Source: Rubritalea tangerina
GTDB taxonomy: Bacteria > Verrucomicrobiota > Verrucomicrobiia > Verrucomicrobiales > Akkermansiaceae
Direction of reading: 5' to 3'
Length of the DNA stretch: 64,000 nucleotides
Assembly: GCF_042683245.1 (NCBI RefSeq)
Contig: NZ_JBHUJB010000035.1
Span: forward strand, 62,001 to 126,000
The translations under genes and the position numbers were made by a program. Below the pieces are notes generated by a model. The model did no database searches. It saw only the letters and a list, made by a program, of their open reading frames with translations, and had not been told where the DNA came from. The stretch's first letter is position 1; the number at the start of each line of letters is the position of its first letter. Positions 56,380 through 64,000 of this stretch are shown in pieces.

Positions 56380-57814
56380 CTTCTTCGTTATATTTGGTGC
56401 AGAAAAGTAGAGTTAATGTAGTGAATATCCACAAGAATACATTTGCTGGAAATTGAAAAACATAGCTTCCTGCTGCCAAAGAAAACAATACCGCACAATT
56501 CGCGCCTAATATCAACGTCGTTTGTTTTTTTAACTTATCATTCATTCCAAATATCACGGAGTGAACCTTCCACAATAACACGCCTACCACACATACAAGC
56601 ATCGTTGCGGGGACATAGCCCCACTTGAAAATAAAGCGAGAAATCATGTCATGGGAAAATGTAGGATCCTCATAACGGTACTCACTTGGAACATGAGATT
56701 GCTCTACCCCGAAAGGCTGCCAATTATCGGGATTCTTTAGATTCGAGAAACCCAAAAAGCGATCATACAGCGTTGTCACCTTCATGGCCTGAGTACTAGT
56801 CCCATGATCTCCACTAATTTCATGTTGCCATCCGTGCAAATTATCTAAAAACCAATCGGAGTAGCACACCACTAACCCTACTGTTAATATAACGCACATG
56901 TACCCAATGATAGTAGTTAGTCGATACCTGAGAGCTATAACAACAAAAGGATAAATAGACAAACAAACCCAACCAGCCCGAGTGAATGTCATAATACACG
57001 CTACAGTAAACAAAACCTGAAGACTTATCCACAATACGACTCCAATCATTTTAAACCTAAACAGTATGTAGGATAACATCGAACATGATGCCATCACTAT
57101 AGTGAGTGAACTCGCAGCATTGAGAGTAGAAAATGGGCGTATACCAACTTGACCCAATTGCCTAGACTCAATGGATAACCCCGTTGCCAAGTAATCTAAC
57201 TCGAAGTCGGCAAATCCATACAATCGCTGCCATATCCCATACACAGCAACTGGGATAAACACAATAACAGCAAATTTTGCATACCTTAATAAATCTTTTT
57301 TTGTTGGATACAAAATGGGTAAAACATATAATAAATATATAAAAGCACCATAGTCAGCTACGACCCTCAGAGATTTGACTCCACCGTCCCCCAACAAGGC
57401 ACTTGCTCCAACTGCTAGCAACACAATTGTACACCCAACAAACCGTAACAAGTCCACCTTCCTCATCTGTTGATAGATAACTTGTGATACAAATAAATGA
57501 GTGACAATACCAGCAAGTGTAAGCGGGGACATCGATAGTACAAACACTAAATCGAAATCTGTTATCGAGGACCCCAGAACCATAAATCTTTTTAACAAGT
57601 CACTATATCCTGCCAATATCACCAATACATATATTGCCACACTTGGTTTGATAACTCCGAGTAAAAAGCATCCAATCGACATGTATGTGGCCAATTTTCC
57701 GATCTCGTTACTACCGCTAGATAAAACAGACACCATAACCAGCACCCCAACCAGCATCGAAATGACTACAAATATTATATTAAAAAATCCTTTATTCATA
57801 ATAAAAAGAATCAC
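56360..57814 (-). CDS. Polytopic polymerase/ligase-like membrane protein (Wzy-like)
   Basis: A 484-residue protein with about 12 hydrophobic segments. A loop around residues 325-385 contains DHGTSTQAMKVTTLYDRFLGFSNLKNPDNW and then DPTFSHDMISRFIFKWGYVPA, positioned like the O-antigen ligase loop but with a weaker H-N-x-Y signature (SHDMI). Probably the polymerase of the distal block. AT-rich compared with the central part of the window. Assignment rests on topology and context. Confidence 0.72.
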   Translation of the reverse strand: MILFIMNKGFFNIIFVVISMLVGVLVMVSVLSSGSNEIGKLATYMSIGCFLLGVIKPSVAIYVLVILAGYSDLLKRFMVLGSSITDFDLVFVLSMSPLTLAGIVTHLFVSQVIYQQMRKVDLLRFVGCTIVLLAVGASALLGDGGVKSLRVVADYGAFIYLLYVLPILYPTKKDLLRYAKFAVIVFIPVAVYGIWQRLYGFADFELDYLATGLSIESRQLGQVGIRPFSTLNAASSLTIVMASCSMLSYILFRFKMIGVVLWISLQVLFTVACIMTFTRAGWVCLSIYPFVVIALRYRLTTIIGYMCVILTVGLVVCYSDWFLDNLHGWQHEISGDHGTSTQAMKVTTLYDRFLGFSNLKNPDNWQPFGVEQSHVPSEYRYEDPTFSHDMISRFIFKWGYVPATMLVCVVGVLLWKVHSVIFGMNDKLKKQTTLILGANCAVLFSLAAGSYVFQFPANVFLWIFTTLTLLFCTKYNEEGEGSYE

Positions 57815-58710
57815 TTGTAAACATTCAGAGAAAAATCTCTCTCGAAGGAATTTGTGTATGTCATTTTTGCGATATTCTTTATACCTATATCACTTGAAGC
57901 GTAGCGCTGAACCTTCTCCAAATACTTAAAATGCCTATAGGTGTCGTAAAATACAAAAGAGGTAGGTCCGTACTGTGACTCAGGTAAATACCTACGGCCT
58001 ACCTTTGCATCGTAAAAATGTTCATCTTGAAAAAATTGGGATCCATCATCATCTACACCATAAGATTTAAAATAAGAATTATCATAACCACATATATACA
58101 CGTTTTCATAACCAATATACAATGCAGAACTCAAGGCGTGAAGAGCACTCAAATACATATAACCAAGAGGTTTCGATAAATCAGAAACATTCGTTCTGAA
58201 TACATTCCTAACTCCACTATATGGAACACTATTACTAAACTTACTTTTATCGTAATAACGGTAGGGCACCATCGCTGGTATATTCCTGTCGTTCATTACT
58301 GAGATATCTTTATCAAAAGACCCCTTTACCTCCGGTCTTTCTCCATAATGAACAGGATCTGCGAACACCCCTAGTGTGGGCGTTATGTCGTATTTCTCTA
58401 TCACTTTTGATGCAAAGTTATTTACGACTATCAGATCAAATTCACCACAATCAATCAGTGACTTGATCTTAGAAAAATCTATACAGCTGAGTGATGGCCC
58501 ATTAGCAAAAACAAAGACATTTTCAGCTTTATTTTTCCTCATCTCATCAAATTTTTTACGCGTAATTTGACGCAACCTCCAATATTTCAATTGGTAAGAA
58601 AAACAATTAATCTCAGTTAAAATCCTCAACAACAATAAACGACTTAGTGACGTCTGCTCTGATCGATAGAGCGGCCTCAGGTCTGATTTTATTTTTGATA
58701 ACCAATTCAT
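57811..58710 (-). CDS. Putative glycosyltransferase, GT42/DUF115-like
   Basis: A 299-residue soluble protein. After a helical N-terminus it has VFVFANGPSLSCIDFSKIKSLI, TLGVFADPVHYG, and SALHALSSALYIGYENVYICGYDNSYF. The order NGPSL...(S)xLHAL..A..GY..(I)Y..GxD resembles Campylobacter Cst-type sialyltransferases (GT42) and MptE/DUF115-like proteins. With pseI and pseG-like genes upstream, a nonulosonate transferase is an attractive guess, but only a guess. Overlaps the polymerase-like gene by four bases. Confidence 0.55.
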   Translation of the reverse strand: MNWLSKIKSDLRPLYRSEQTSLSRLLLLRILTEINCFSYQLKYWRLRQITRKKFDEMRKNKAENVFVFANGPSLSCIDFSKIKSLIDCGEFDLIVVNNFASKVIEKYDITPTLGVFADPVHYGERPEVKGSFDKDISVMNDRNIPAMVPYRYYDKSKFSNSVPYSGVRNVFRTNVSDLSKPLGYMYLSALHALSSALYIGYENVYICGYDNSYFKSYGVDDDGSQFFQDEHFYDAKVGRRYLPESQYGPTSFVFYDTYRHFKYLEKVQRYASSDIGIKNIAKMTYTNSFERDFSLNVYK

Positions 58711-58737
58711 ATATAATAAATGGTGTAGGTCTACGTG

Positions 58738-60174
58738 CTACGCTTCACAATTGTCCGTCGATCGATTCATAATCATCATACCTAACTTCCAGATACAGTA
58801 GTATGCTATACAGATTATTCCGCAGTAAAAAATTCGATCTATGATTCCCAAACTGTCGGTCATCCCCATGATCAAGTAGACCCCTATAATTGATGCCAGT
58901 ATCGATACACATGGCTGGATGATTCGCTCCCCAAGCCTGCCCTCCAAGAAGTAGCCATACACGATGAGCATAATTACCATTAGCCCATACCCCCCAAAGT
59001 TAGCATAGGCTGCACCACTCATTCCAAGCTCCGACACCAGTTCCTTGCACATTAAAAAATTCAGTAGAACTCCAGATCCTGCTATGATCGGCAGACTCAG
59101 TGTCTTCTTCAAAAAATTCACATAATTCGCCTGTACCAAAAAAAGCCCGTAACAATAAGTCGCTATCGCGAGAACTGGTAAGACTTCTACTCCTCCCCAA
59201 TACCGTTCATCTACAATATACGGAAAAACTACTGGAGCTGTGAGAGTGAATCCAACTACCGAGAGTGATAGTAAACAGAGCACTGACCACTGTCCTCTCA
59301 AGATCGCGATCTCCTTATTCTCTTCTCTCAATGCCACATATCGGGGATACCAAGATTTCGTCACAGCTACGAAAACGAACGAGACCCCTACAGCAACCGT
59401 CTTGGATGCAGAATAAATACCTACTTCGTCCATTTCCCCATAATACTGCAGCAATAATTTATCCACTGTCAGCATCCCTGCCAAAGCCAAGGTGTAGGGA
59501 ATGTAGGGTGCTCCAAACTGTAGCGCTTTCTTAAGCTCAATCCTATCAACACAATAAGATAGATTGGACCTAAACTCTGGCAGCCAGAATAGCATCAACA
59601 TCGCTACAATCGCACCAGCTGCCCTTCCATAAAGCCGCCCTAGAGCTCCCAAATCAGCCCATCCCATCAATACAAGCGAAAGTGCTACTCCCACCACAAA
59701 TGCGATCAGCTGATTCTTGCTGGATCGGCTATGGTCTTCCACTGCAGTCAACATATGATTCCCCAAATCCCTAGGAGGATTTACCAATACGATGATCAAT
59801 ATAGGGATAATATGGTAAAAATCGACTCCTAGTAACAATTCTGTATAACAAAAATACGCGATTAATACACCAACGACGAATAATGACGCAATCGTCTGAA
59901 ACCAAAATGCAGCACTAAAAAAGCGGCGAAACCTCGACTCCTCACTCTTATATTCGTGGTAATATCTTATAACCGCAGAACCGAGACCAATCGTTACAAA
60001 CGGCATGATTAACTGGGACAAAGCTACCGCAGAATTCAAAATACCAAATTCCTTTGGTGACATCCACCTTGTCATTATTGGTAACAGAATCAGACTGATC
60101 CCGCTGGTGAGTATACCAACAACCGAATACCATAAAGTACCTTGGACAACTTTATGAGCTAGTAGCTTTCGCAT
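58738..60174 (-). CDS. Oligosaccharide flippase (Wzx-like)
   Basis: A 478-residue protein with about 14 hydrophobic segments. Its N-terminus VVQGTLWYSVVGILTSGISLILLPIMTRWMSPKEFGILN is a classic polysaccharide transporter start. It is the second Wzx in the window and presumably serves the distal block with the nonulosonate genes. It lies 20 bp after pseI and 27 bp before the GT42-like gene. Confidence 0.9.
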   Translation of the reverse strand: MRKLLAHKVVQGTLWYSVVGILTSGISLILLPIMTRWMSPKEFGILNSAVALSQLIMPFVTIGLGSAVIRYYHEYKSEESRFRRFFSAAFWFQTIASLFVVGVLIAYFCYTELLLGVDFYHIIPILIIVLVNPPRDLGNHMLTAVEDHSRSSKNQLIAFVVGVALSLVLMGWADLGALGRLYGRAAGAIVAMLMLFWLPEFRSNLSYCVDRIELKKALQFGAPYIPYTLALAGMLTVDKLLLQYYGEMDEVGIYSASKTVAVGVSFVFVAVTKSWYPRYVALREENKEIAILRGQWSVLCLLSLSVVGFTLTAPVVFPYIVDERYWGGVEVLPVLAIATYCYGLFLVQANYVNFLKKTLSLPIIAGSGVLLNFLMCKELVSELGMSGAAYANFGGYGLMVIMLIVYGYFLEGRLGERIIQPCVSILASIIGVYLIMGMTDSLGIIDRIFYCGIICIAYYCIWKLGMMIMNRSTDNCEA

Positions 60175-60194
60175 CTCTTAACGCTTTTGATCTA

Positions 60195-61244
60195 TCAAGC
60201 TAATATTCCCCACTCAAGTGGAGTTCCTCTCTTTACATCGGCATTAACTTTTCTTCCTAACACTTGATCATAATAGCGTGGAGCCAAGCCATACCCAGGC
60301 CTAATAATCCGAGTGTTTTCCTCAGTAAGAAGATCACCCGCAGCTACGTCTTCCACTACGAAAATTGACCTCCTGAATACTGTGCTATTCTTTTCTTTCT
60401 CAGTTAATTCATAACTTACCGTACCTACCGCCTGTTCTGCAATTCGCACGGCTTTAACCATCTCCGAAAACTCATTCGGCTCCATAGAAAACGCACTGTC
60501 TGGCCCCTCTATATCTCTAGATTTAGTAAAGTGCTTCTCCACAATAGCCGCTCCTAAACCTACAGCTATTGCTGGCACCGTAGACCCCATCGTATGGTCA
60601 GATAAACCCACTGCTACACCAAAGGCCTCTTCCATATGCTTCATCCGAGCCAAGTTAGCCTCATCAACTGGCGCTGGATAAGAGCTCGTACACTTTAATA
60701 GCGCATACTCCTTACACCCATTCTTCTCCAACACCTCTACTGCTTCACAAATTTCACGCAGACTTCCCATCCCAGTTGACATAATCACTGGTTTGCCTGT
60801 TCTAGCAATACGCGCAATCAATGGGTGATCCACTAACTCAAATGAGGCTATCTTATACGCGGGCATGTTATGCTGCTCAAGACAGTCTACTGCCGTGATA
60901 TCAAATGGACTCGAAAATAGAGTAATTCCTGCCTTCTTGGCTTCCTCTAACAACCTACCCGTCCACTCCCATGGAGTATACGCCTCGCCATAAAGTTCAT
61001 AGAGATTCTTACCTTCCCATATGGTTCCTTCACCTATACGGAAATGCTCATTACTACAATCAATGGTCATGGTATCAGGAGTGTAAGTCTGAATTTTCAC
61101 CGCATCCGCGCCACACTCCTTGGCCAAATATACCAAATCAATTGCCTCTTGAATGTCTTGATTGTGATTGGCTGAAATTTCAGCGATCACATAAGTGCTC
61201 GCTCCATTGCCGATCTTTTGACCATCTATGCAGATTTCCTTCAT
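60195..61244 (-). CDS. pseI: Pseudaminic acid synthase-type NeuB family enzyme
   Basis: A 349-residue enzyme. The TIM-barrel NeuB domain (1-280) condenses phosphoenolpyruvate with a hexosamine derivative, and the antifreeze-like SAF domain (about 285-349, FRRSIFVVEDVAAGDLL) closes the site. PseI-like features are GEGTIWEGKNLYELYGEAYTPWEW, FSSPFDITAVDCLEQHNMPAYKIAS and STGMGS. A legionaminic or sialic acid synthase is the alternative; the PseG-like gene in the same operon favours pseudaminic acid or a relative. Confidence 0.87.
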   Translation of the reverse strand: MKEICIDGQKIGNGASTYVIAEISANHNQDIQEAIDLVYLAKECGADAVKIQTYTPDTMTIDCSNEHFRIGEGTIWEGKNLYELYGEAYTPWEWTGRLLEEAKKAGITLFSSPFDITAVDCLEQHNMPAYKIASFELVDHPLIARIARTGKPVIMSTGMGSLREICEAVEVLEKNGCKEYALLKCTSSYPAPVDEANLARMKHMEEAFGVAVGLSDHTMGSTVPAIAVGLGAAIVEKHFTKSRDIEGPDSAFSMEPNEFSEMVKAVRIAEQAVGTVSYELTEKEKNSTVFRRSIFVVEDVAAGDLLTEENTRIIRPGYGLAPRYYDQVLGRKVNADVKRGTPLEWGILA

Positions 61245-61277
61245 GCGATTATCATCTCTTCAATCTTGATCAAATGC

Positions 61278-61982
61278 CTAGAATAAAATCTTCCTTTCTA
61301 CCATGAAGGCTTCAGCCGCTCGCAGCCCAACCTGAGAGCCTCTCCAAAGAGCCAATGCCTCAAGGGCCTCATACGATCGTGCATGAGGAAAATCACGCAT
61401 CTCATCCTCATAGGCTTTCAATGCTTCCATTTTTACATCTAGCTGATCTGAAATATTCACATAATAGTTAGGTAAAAAACCATCAGTCAATGATACCCCC
61501 TTCCAAGCGGTACTCGAAGCAACCTCAAAACTGTATATCTCACAGACTCCATTCCCTGGTTGAGGCCTACTCGCCGTTAAGACTGACTCTAATGTCCGGC
61601 GGTGGTCCACGTTCAAATCTCCTCCATGATGGGTGTAGATTATTGTTGGCTGGTATTCCGTTATCACTCTCTCTATCGCTTGAGTGATCTCAATACGGGC
61701 CATTTGATCCATTGCATTATCTGGAAATGCAAATTGGCCTAACAATTCAGCCCCTATTATTTCCAATGCCTGATGTGCCGCACTTTCCCTCCCCTCAACA
61801 TGACATGTGTCGCACTCATCACTTCTCGCGCCAACGCCATCAGTCATAAAGAGCACACCTACCTTGTCCCCCATACTTACGTGCTTGGCCATGGTTCCTC
61901 CACAGCCAAGAATCTCATCATCTGCATGCGCAGCCACTACAAGCACTCTTCTCTCAGTCGTTTGCATTGTCATTTTCCCCAT
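61278..61982 (-). CDS. PIG-L family deacetylase
   Basis: A 234-residue LmbE-like zinc deacetylase. AAHADDEILGCGGT (17-30) holds the metal ligands of the HxDDE motif, and YTHHGGDLNVDHRRT is the distal metal/catalytic motif. It should remove an N-acetyl group from a sugar. Sitting between pseI and two formyltransferase genes, it may expose an amine that is then formylated. The start at 61982 overlaps the upstream gene by 29 bp; Met4 or Met6 is equally likely. Confidence 0.87.
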   Translation of the reverse strand: MGKMTMQTTERRVLVVAAHADDEILGCGGTMAKHVSMGDKVGVLFMTDGVGARSDECDTCHVEGRESAAHQALEIIGAELLGQFAFPDNAMDQMARIEITQAIERVITEYQPTIIYTHHGGDLNVDHRRTLESVLTASRPQPGNGVCEIYSFEVASSTAWKGVSLTDGFLPNYYVNISDQLDVKMEALKAYEDEMRDFPHARSYEALEALALWRGSQVGLRAAEAFMVERKILF

Positions 61983-62661
61983 CTATACTTATCGCTACAC
62001 TTGCCTCCACTTTCCCCTCCCTTAAGGCTGACCGGCTAAACTCTAGTTTGAGGCCGCCGATGGTCTTAAACGCCCTAGGATAGCCATCAGCATCCAACAT
62101 GCGTATGAAATCAAACACGCTCTCTAAACTCATATCTTCCACTGGCAACTCACTCTGCTGAGGTGTCCGCCGTACGAAATGCGTTACCTCTCCCTCCTGT
62201 ACCACCGGATCTGGTTCATCATTTACCAAAGAGACCACCATCTCCATCGATAACATACCCGCACGTATGTATATTTCTTCAGCAGATCCCCCCTCTAATG
62301 ACAAATGCCGCTTCATGTACACAGGTCCAGCGTCTAACTCATTTGTCATCCGCAACGCTGTCATCATCGTGTCTCTATGCCCCCTTACGATCAAATTCTG
62401 CAACGGGCTCCCACCACGCCCATAGGGCACATCTGTCATATGGAAACATACACACTCATAGTTTAAAGTTATTTCTTCAGGAACAAAATATGACCAATGC
62501 AGAAAAAATACATATCTAACATTAACCTGCTCTTCTATTGCAGACTTCAGTTCTGCAGCTGTAGACACCTCAACTATGTTGCCAGCAATTTTAGATCTAA
62601 AGCGCTTAATACTTCTATGATTCCAACTCCTGGAACTAGCGATTATGTATGTTTTACTCAT
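61954..62661 (-). CDS. Formyltransferase family protein (sugar N-formyltransferase-like)
   Basis: A 235-residue protein of the methionyl-tRNA formyltransferase-like fold. Visible are FFLHWSYFVPEEI, CVCFHMTDVPYGRGGSPLQNLI with the active-site-like His, MTNELDAGPVYMKRHLSLEGGSAEEIY, and a C-terminal subdomain (HFVRRTPQQSELPVEDM; FDFIRMLDADGYPRAFKTIGG). Sugar N-formyltransferases use N10-formyl-tetrahydrofolate. It is one of two formyltransferase modules in this operon; the other is fused to PseG. Confidence 0.85.
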   Translation of the reverse strand: MSKTYIIASSRSWNHRSIKRFRSKIAGNIVEVSTAAELKSAIEEQVNVRYVFFLHWSYFVPEEITLNYECVCFHMTDVPYGRGGSPLQNLIVRGHRDTMMTALRMTNELDAGPVYMKRHLSLEGGSAEEIYIRAGMLSMEMVVSLVNDEPDPVVQEGEVTHFVRRTPQQSELPVEDMSLESVFDFIRMLDADGYPRAFKTIGGLKLEFSRSALREGKVEASVAISIDGENDNAND

Positions 62662-62671
62662 ACCGTGTTCA

Positions 62672-64000
62672 TTATTTGTTACGCTTTTCTATATGCAGAA
62701 TGTATTCCTGCCTCTCGTGCTTAAAAAAAGCGGGGTACGATTTATTATCTACTGTTCGTAACAGATTAAATTGTTCTCTCAAACTCAGATCTATATCCAG
62801 TTCACTGTCCTGGGGGCCACGCCGACTATAAAATGAACTCTCTCCAATCTGTTGTTTTCTATCAGTAACAAGCTGAGGGTAACTCTCTATGAATTCCTCA
62901 CATAAGTGAAACGTCTCCAATGCTTGTAACTCTCTCAACTCATCCACTAATTCATCGCCACGCAATTGTATCTCATTTCGACAATATATCGGGCCAGAAT
63001 CCACCTCGCTCTGAGCCTCAAAGAGTGTAACGGGTATCTTGCTTTTCCCCTCTAATACTTGCCAGGTCATAGGAGACCATCCTTTCCCCTCAGGTAAAGC
63101 ACTCTCATGCACAACGAGATTATGTACATTCCGGTGAAGTACTTCAGACGGAACCATACTCCAAAATGACAAGAGTAAGAGAATGTCTGATGGTGCAATC
63201 TCATTCATATCATAGACAACTTTGACCGAATATCCTCTCTGCATTAGCTGAGAGGCAAACATATCTACTTTTTCCCTCATCCAACCCTTTTCGGCAGTTG
63301 CGATTGTAATTGATAGAGCCCCACTCAACAAAGCGACCACTCTGCTTGCCCCGTGACCATCAATCACTCGTTCCCGAACGGACCCGCTAACAGTTTGATC
63401 TGGTTGAGAAAACCATTTCTCTAGTTGCTTAGCCCATGCCTCAGGACAGTTCTCACAATACCAGCCTAGGTCTAGCGCTAGTTTACGCTCGCTCAACGCC
63501 TCTACTATCGGCTCCTGGTTGTTAGCGATGGTTATCACAGCACCTTTGAGCCCATAATAAAGCCACTCCCAGCATGTACTCCCCCCTGCAGAAACTACAT
63601 AATCCGCCCATGCATACATTTCTGGCATATCCCTCACATTCACTAACAACTCCACATTGTGACGTGATCGCCCAGCTAATAGCTCTAGCTCTTCTTTATT
63701 CTCATTGCCCCCACCAACTAACACTCTCAAAGACATAGGCTCTACATCACTGATATCAAATGACTTTAACACCTTCGAGGTAACATTATCGGGATCCGCA
63801 CCACCCAGCGTTATCAGAACATTTTTAATTGCCCCCCTCACCTCATCTCGTACAGAAGTGCTATGCAGAAACTCCTCTCGCAATAATGCAAATGGAGCTC
63901 CCAATAACCACATAGTATCTGACACCTTCGATCGCCTTTCAGCCCATACCTCAGAATTTAAATTCTGGTTTAGCACAGCATCTGCATGCCACTCCTCACA
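62672..64000 (-). CDS. pseG: PseG-like hydrolase fused to a formyltransferase domain (5' end beyond window)
   Basis: The frame is open through the right edge, with eight more codons before the internal GTG at 63976 (CEEWHADAVLNQNLN), so the true start lies beyond 64000. Counted from 63976, residues 1-215 match the C-terminal lobe of the UDP-sugar hydrolase PseG (WLLGAPFALLREEF, VLITLGGADPDNVTSKVL, VVSAGGSTCWEWLYYG). Residues about 220-434 are a formyltransferase domain (NLVVHESALPEGKGWSPMTWQVLEG, SEVDSGPIYCRNEIQL, FYSRRGPQDSELD). The fusion puts UDP removal and N-formylation on one chain, upstream of PseI. Confidence 0.85.
   Translation of the reverse strand, partial: CEEWHADAVLNQNLNSEVWAERRSKVSDTMWLLGAPFALLREEFLHSTSVRDEVRGAIKNVLITLGGADPDNVTSKVLKSFDISDVEPMSLRVLVGGGNENKEELELLAGRSRHNVELLVNVRDMPEMYAWADYVVSAGGSTCWEWLYYGLKGAVITIANNQEPIVEALSERKLALDLGWYCENCPEAWAKQLEKWFSQPDQTVSGSVRERVIDGHGASRVVALLSGALSITIATAEKGWMREKVDMFASQLMQRGYSVKVVYDMNEIAPSDILLLLSFWSMVPSEVLHRNVHNLVVHESALPEGKGWSPMTWQVLEGKSKIPVTLFEAQSEVDSGPIYCRNEIQLRGDELVDELRELQALETFHLCEEFIESYPQLVTDRKQQIGESSFYSRRGPQDSELDIDLSLREQFNLLRTVDNKSYPAFFKHERQEYILHIEKRNK

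Overview
The window looks like chromosome of a marine-type diderm bacterium of the PVC superphylum, most likely Verrucomicrobia. Reasons seen in the sequence: a PVC-type propeller protein with ThuA, SGNH and cupredoxin domains, an exosortase/EpsI surface system, a sulfatase beside a GH16 glycanase, a lone C-terminal YRIES...W...RFYRV domain of the kind common on secreted verrucomicrobial proteins, and the gene order prs-rplY-pth-rpsF-ssb. The phylum call is inference. No rRNA, tRNA or CRISPR was seen.

Layout. (1) 1-4807, minus: the N-terminal 1602 residues of a giant secreted metalloprotease/adhesin that ends in nearly identical 97-residue cadherin-like repeats and runs off the left edge. (2) 5154-7522, minus: overlapping araB and araD. 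(3) 7621-12639, minus: a DsbD-alpha-like periplasmic protein and a four-domain PVC/azurin protein, 6 bp apart. (4) 12719-15899: a PAS-AraC regulator divergent from an overlapping sulfatase-GH16 pair, which looks like a small polysaccharide-utilisation locus. (5) 16055-19623, minus: housekeeping ssb, rpsF, pth, rplY and prs with recognisable terminators, one promoter and a MITE-like inverted-repeat element. (6) 19806-64000, all minus: about 44 kb of surface polysaccharide genes.

The polysaccharide region contains more than one assembly system. It has two initiating polyprenyl-phosphate sugar transferases (19806 and 45546), four Wzy/ligase-like membrane proteins (31298, 44081, 49327, 56360), two Wzx flippases (37487, 58738), one Wza/Wzc/outer-membrane-barrel export set (38999-44030), GDP-L-fucose synthesis (gmd, fcl), two sulfotransferases, five GT4 and one GT2 glycosyltransferases, a TagD/TagF-like phosphoglycerol pair, an AsnB-type amidotransferase, and a pseudaminic-acid-type nonulosonate branch (PseI and a PseG-formyltransferase fusion with a second formyltransferase and a PIG-L deacetylase). 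Together these suggest sulfated, fucose-containing, possibly phosphoglycerol- and nonulosonate-decorated glycans.

Two exosortase-like modules are embedded. The one at 46949-48647 is canonical, with the Cys-Arg-His residues and a separate EpsI. The other, at 23017-24696, has lost the catalytic Cys and His positions, is fused to an EpsI-like domain, and lies between two membrane-anchored TPR proteins and its own sugar transferase. This second module is the best candidate here for something poorly described. Other accessory signals are a GxxExxY gene between 33-bp direct repeats that splits gmd from fcl, heptanucleotide repeats at three sites, G8-G10 tracts inside polysaccharide genes, and a decayed nucleotidyltransferase/CDP-alcohol phosphatidyltransferase locus at 48.66-49.31 kb.
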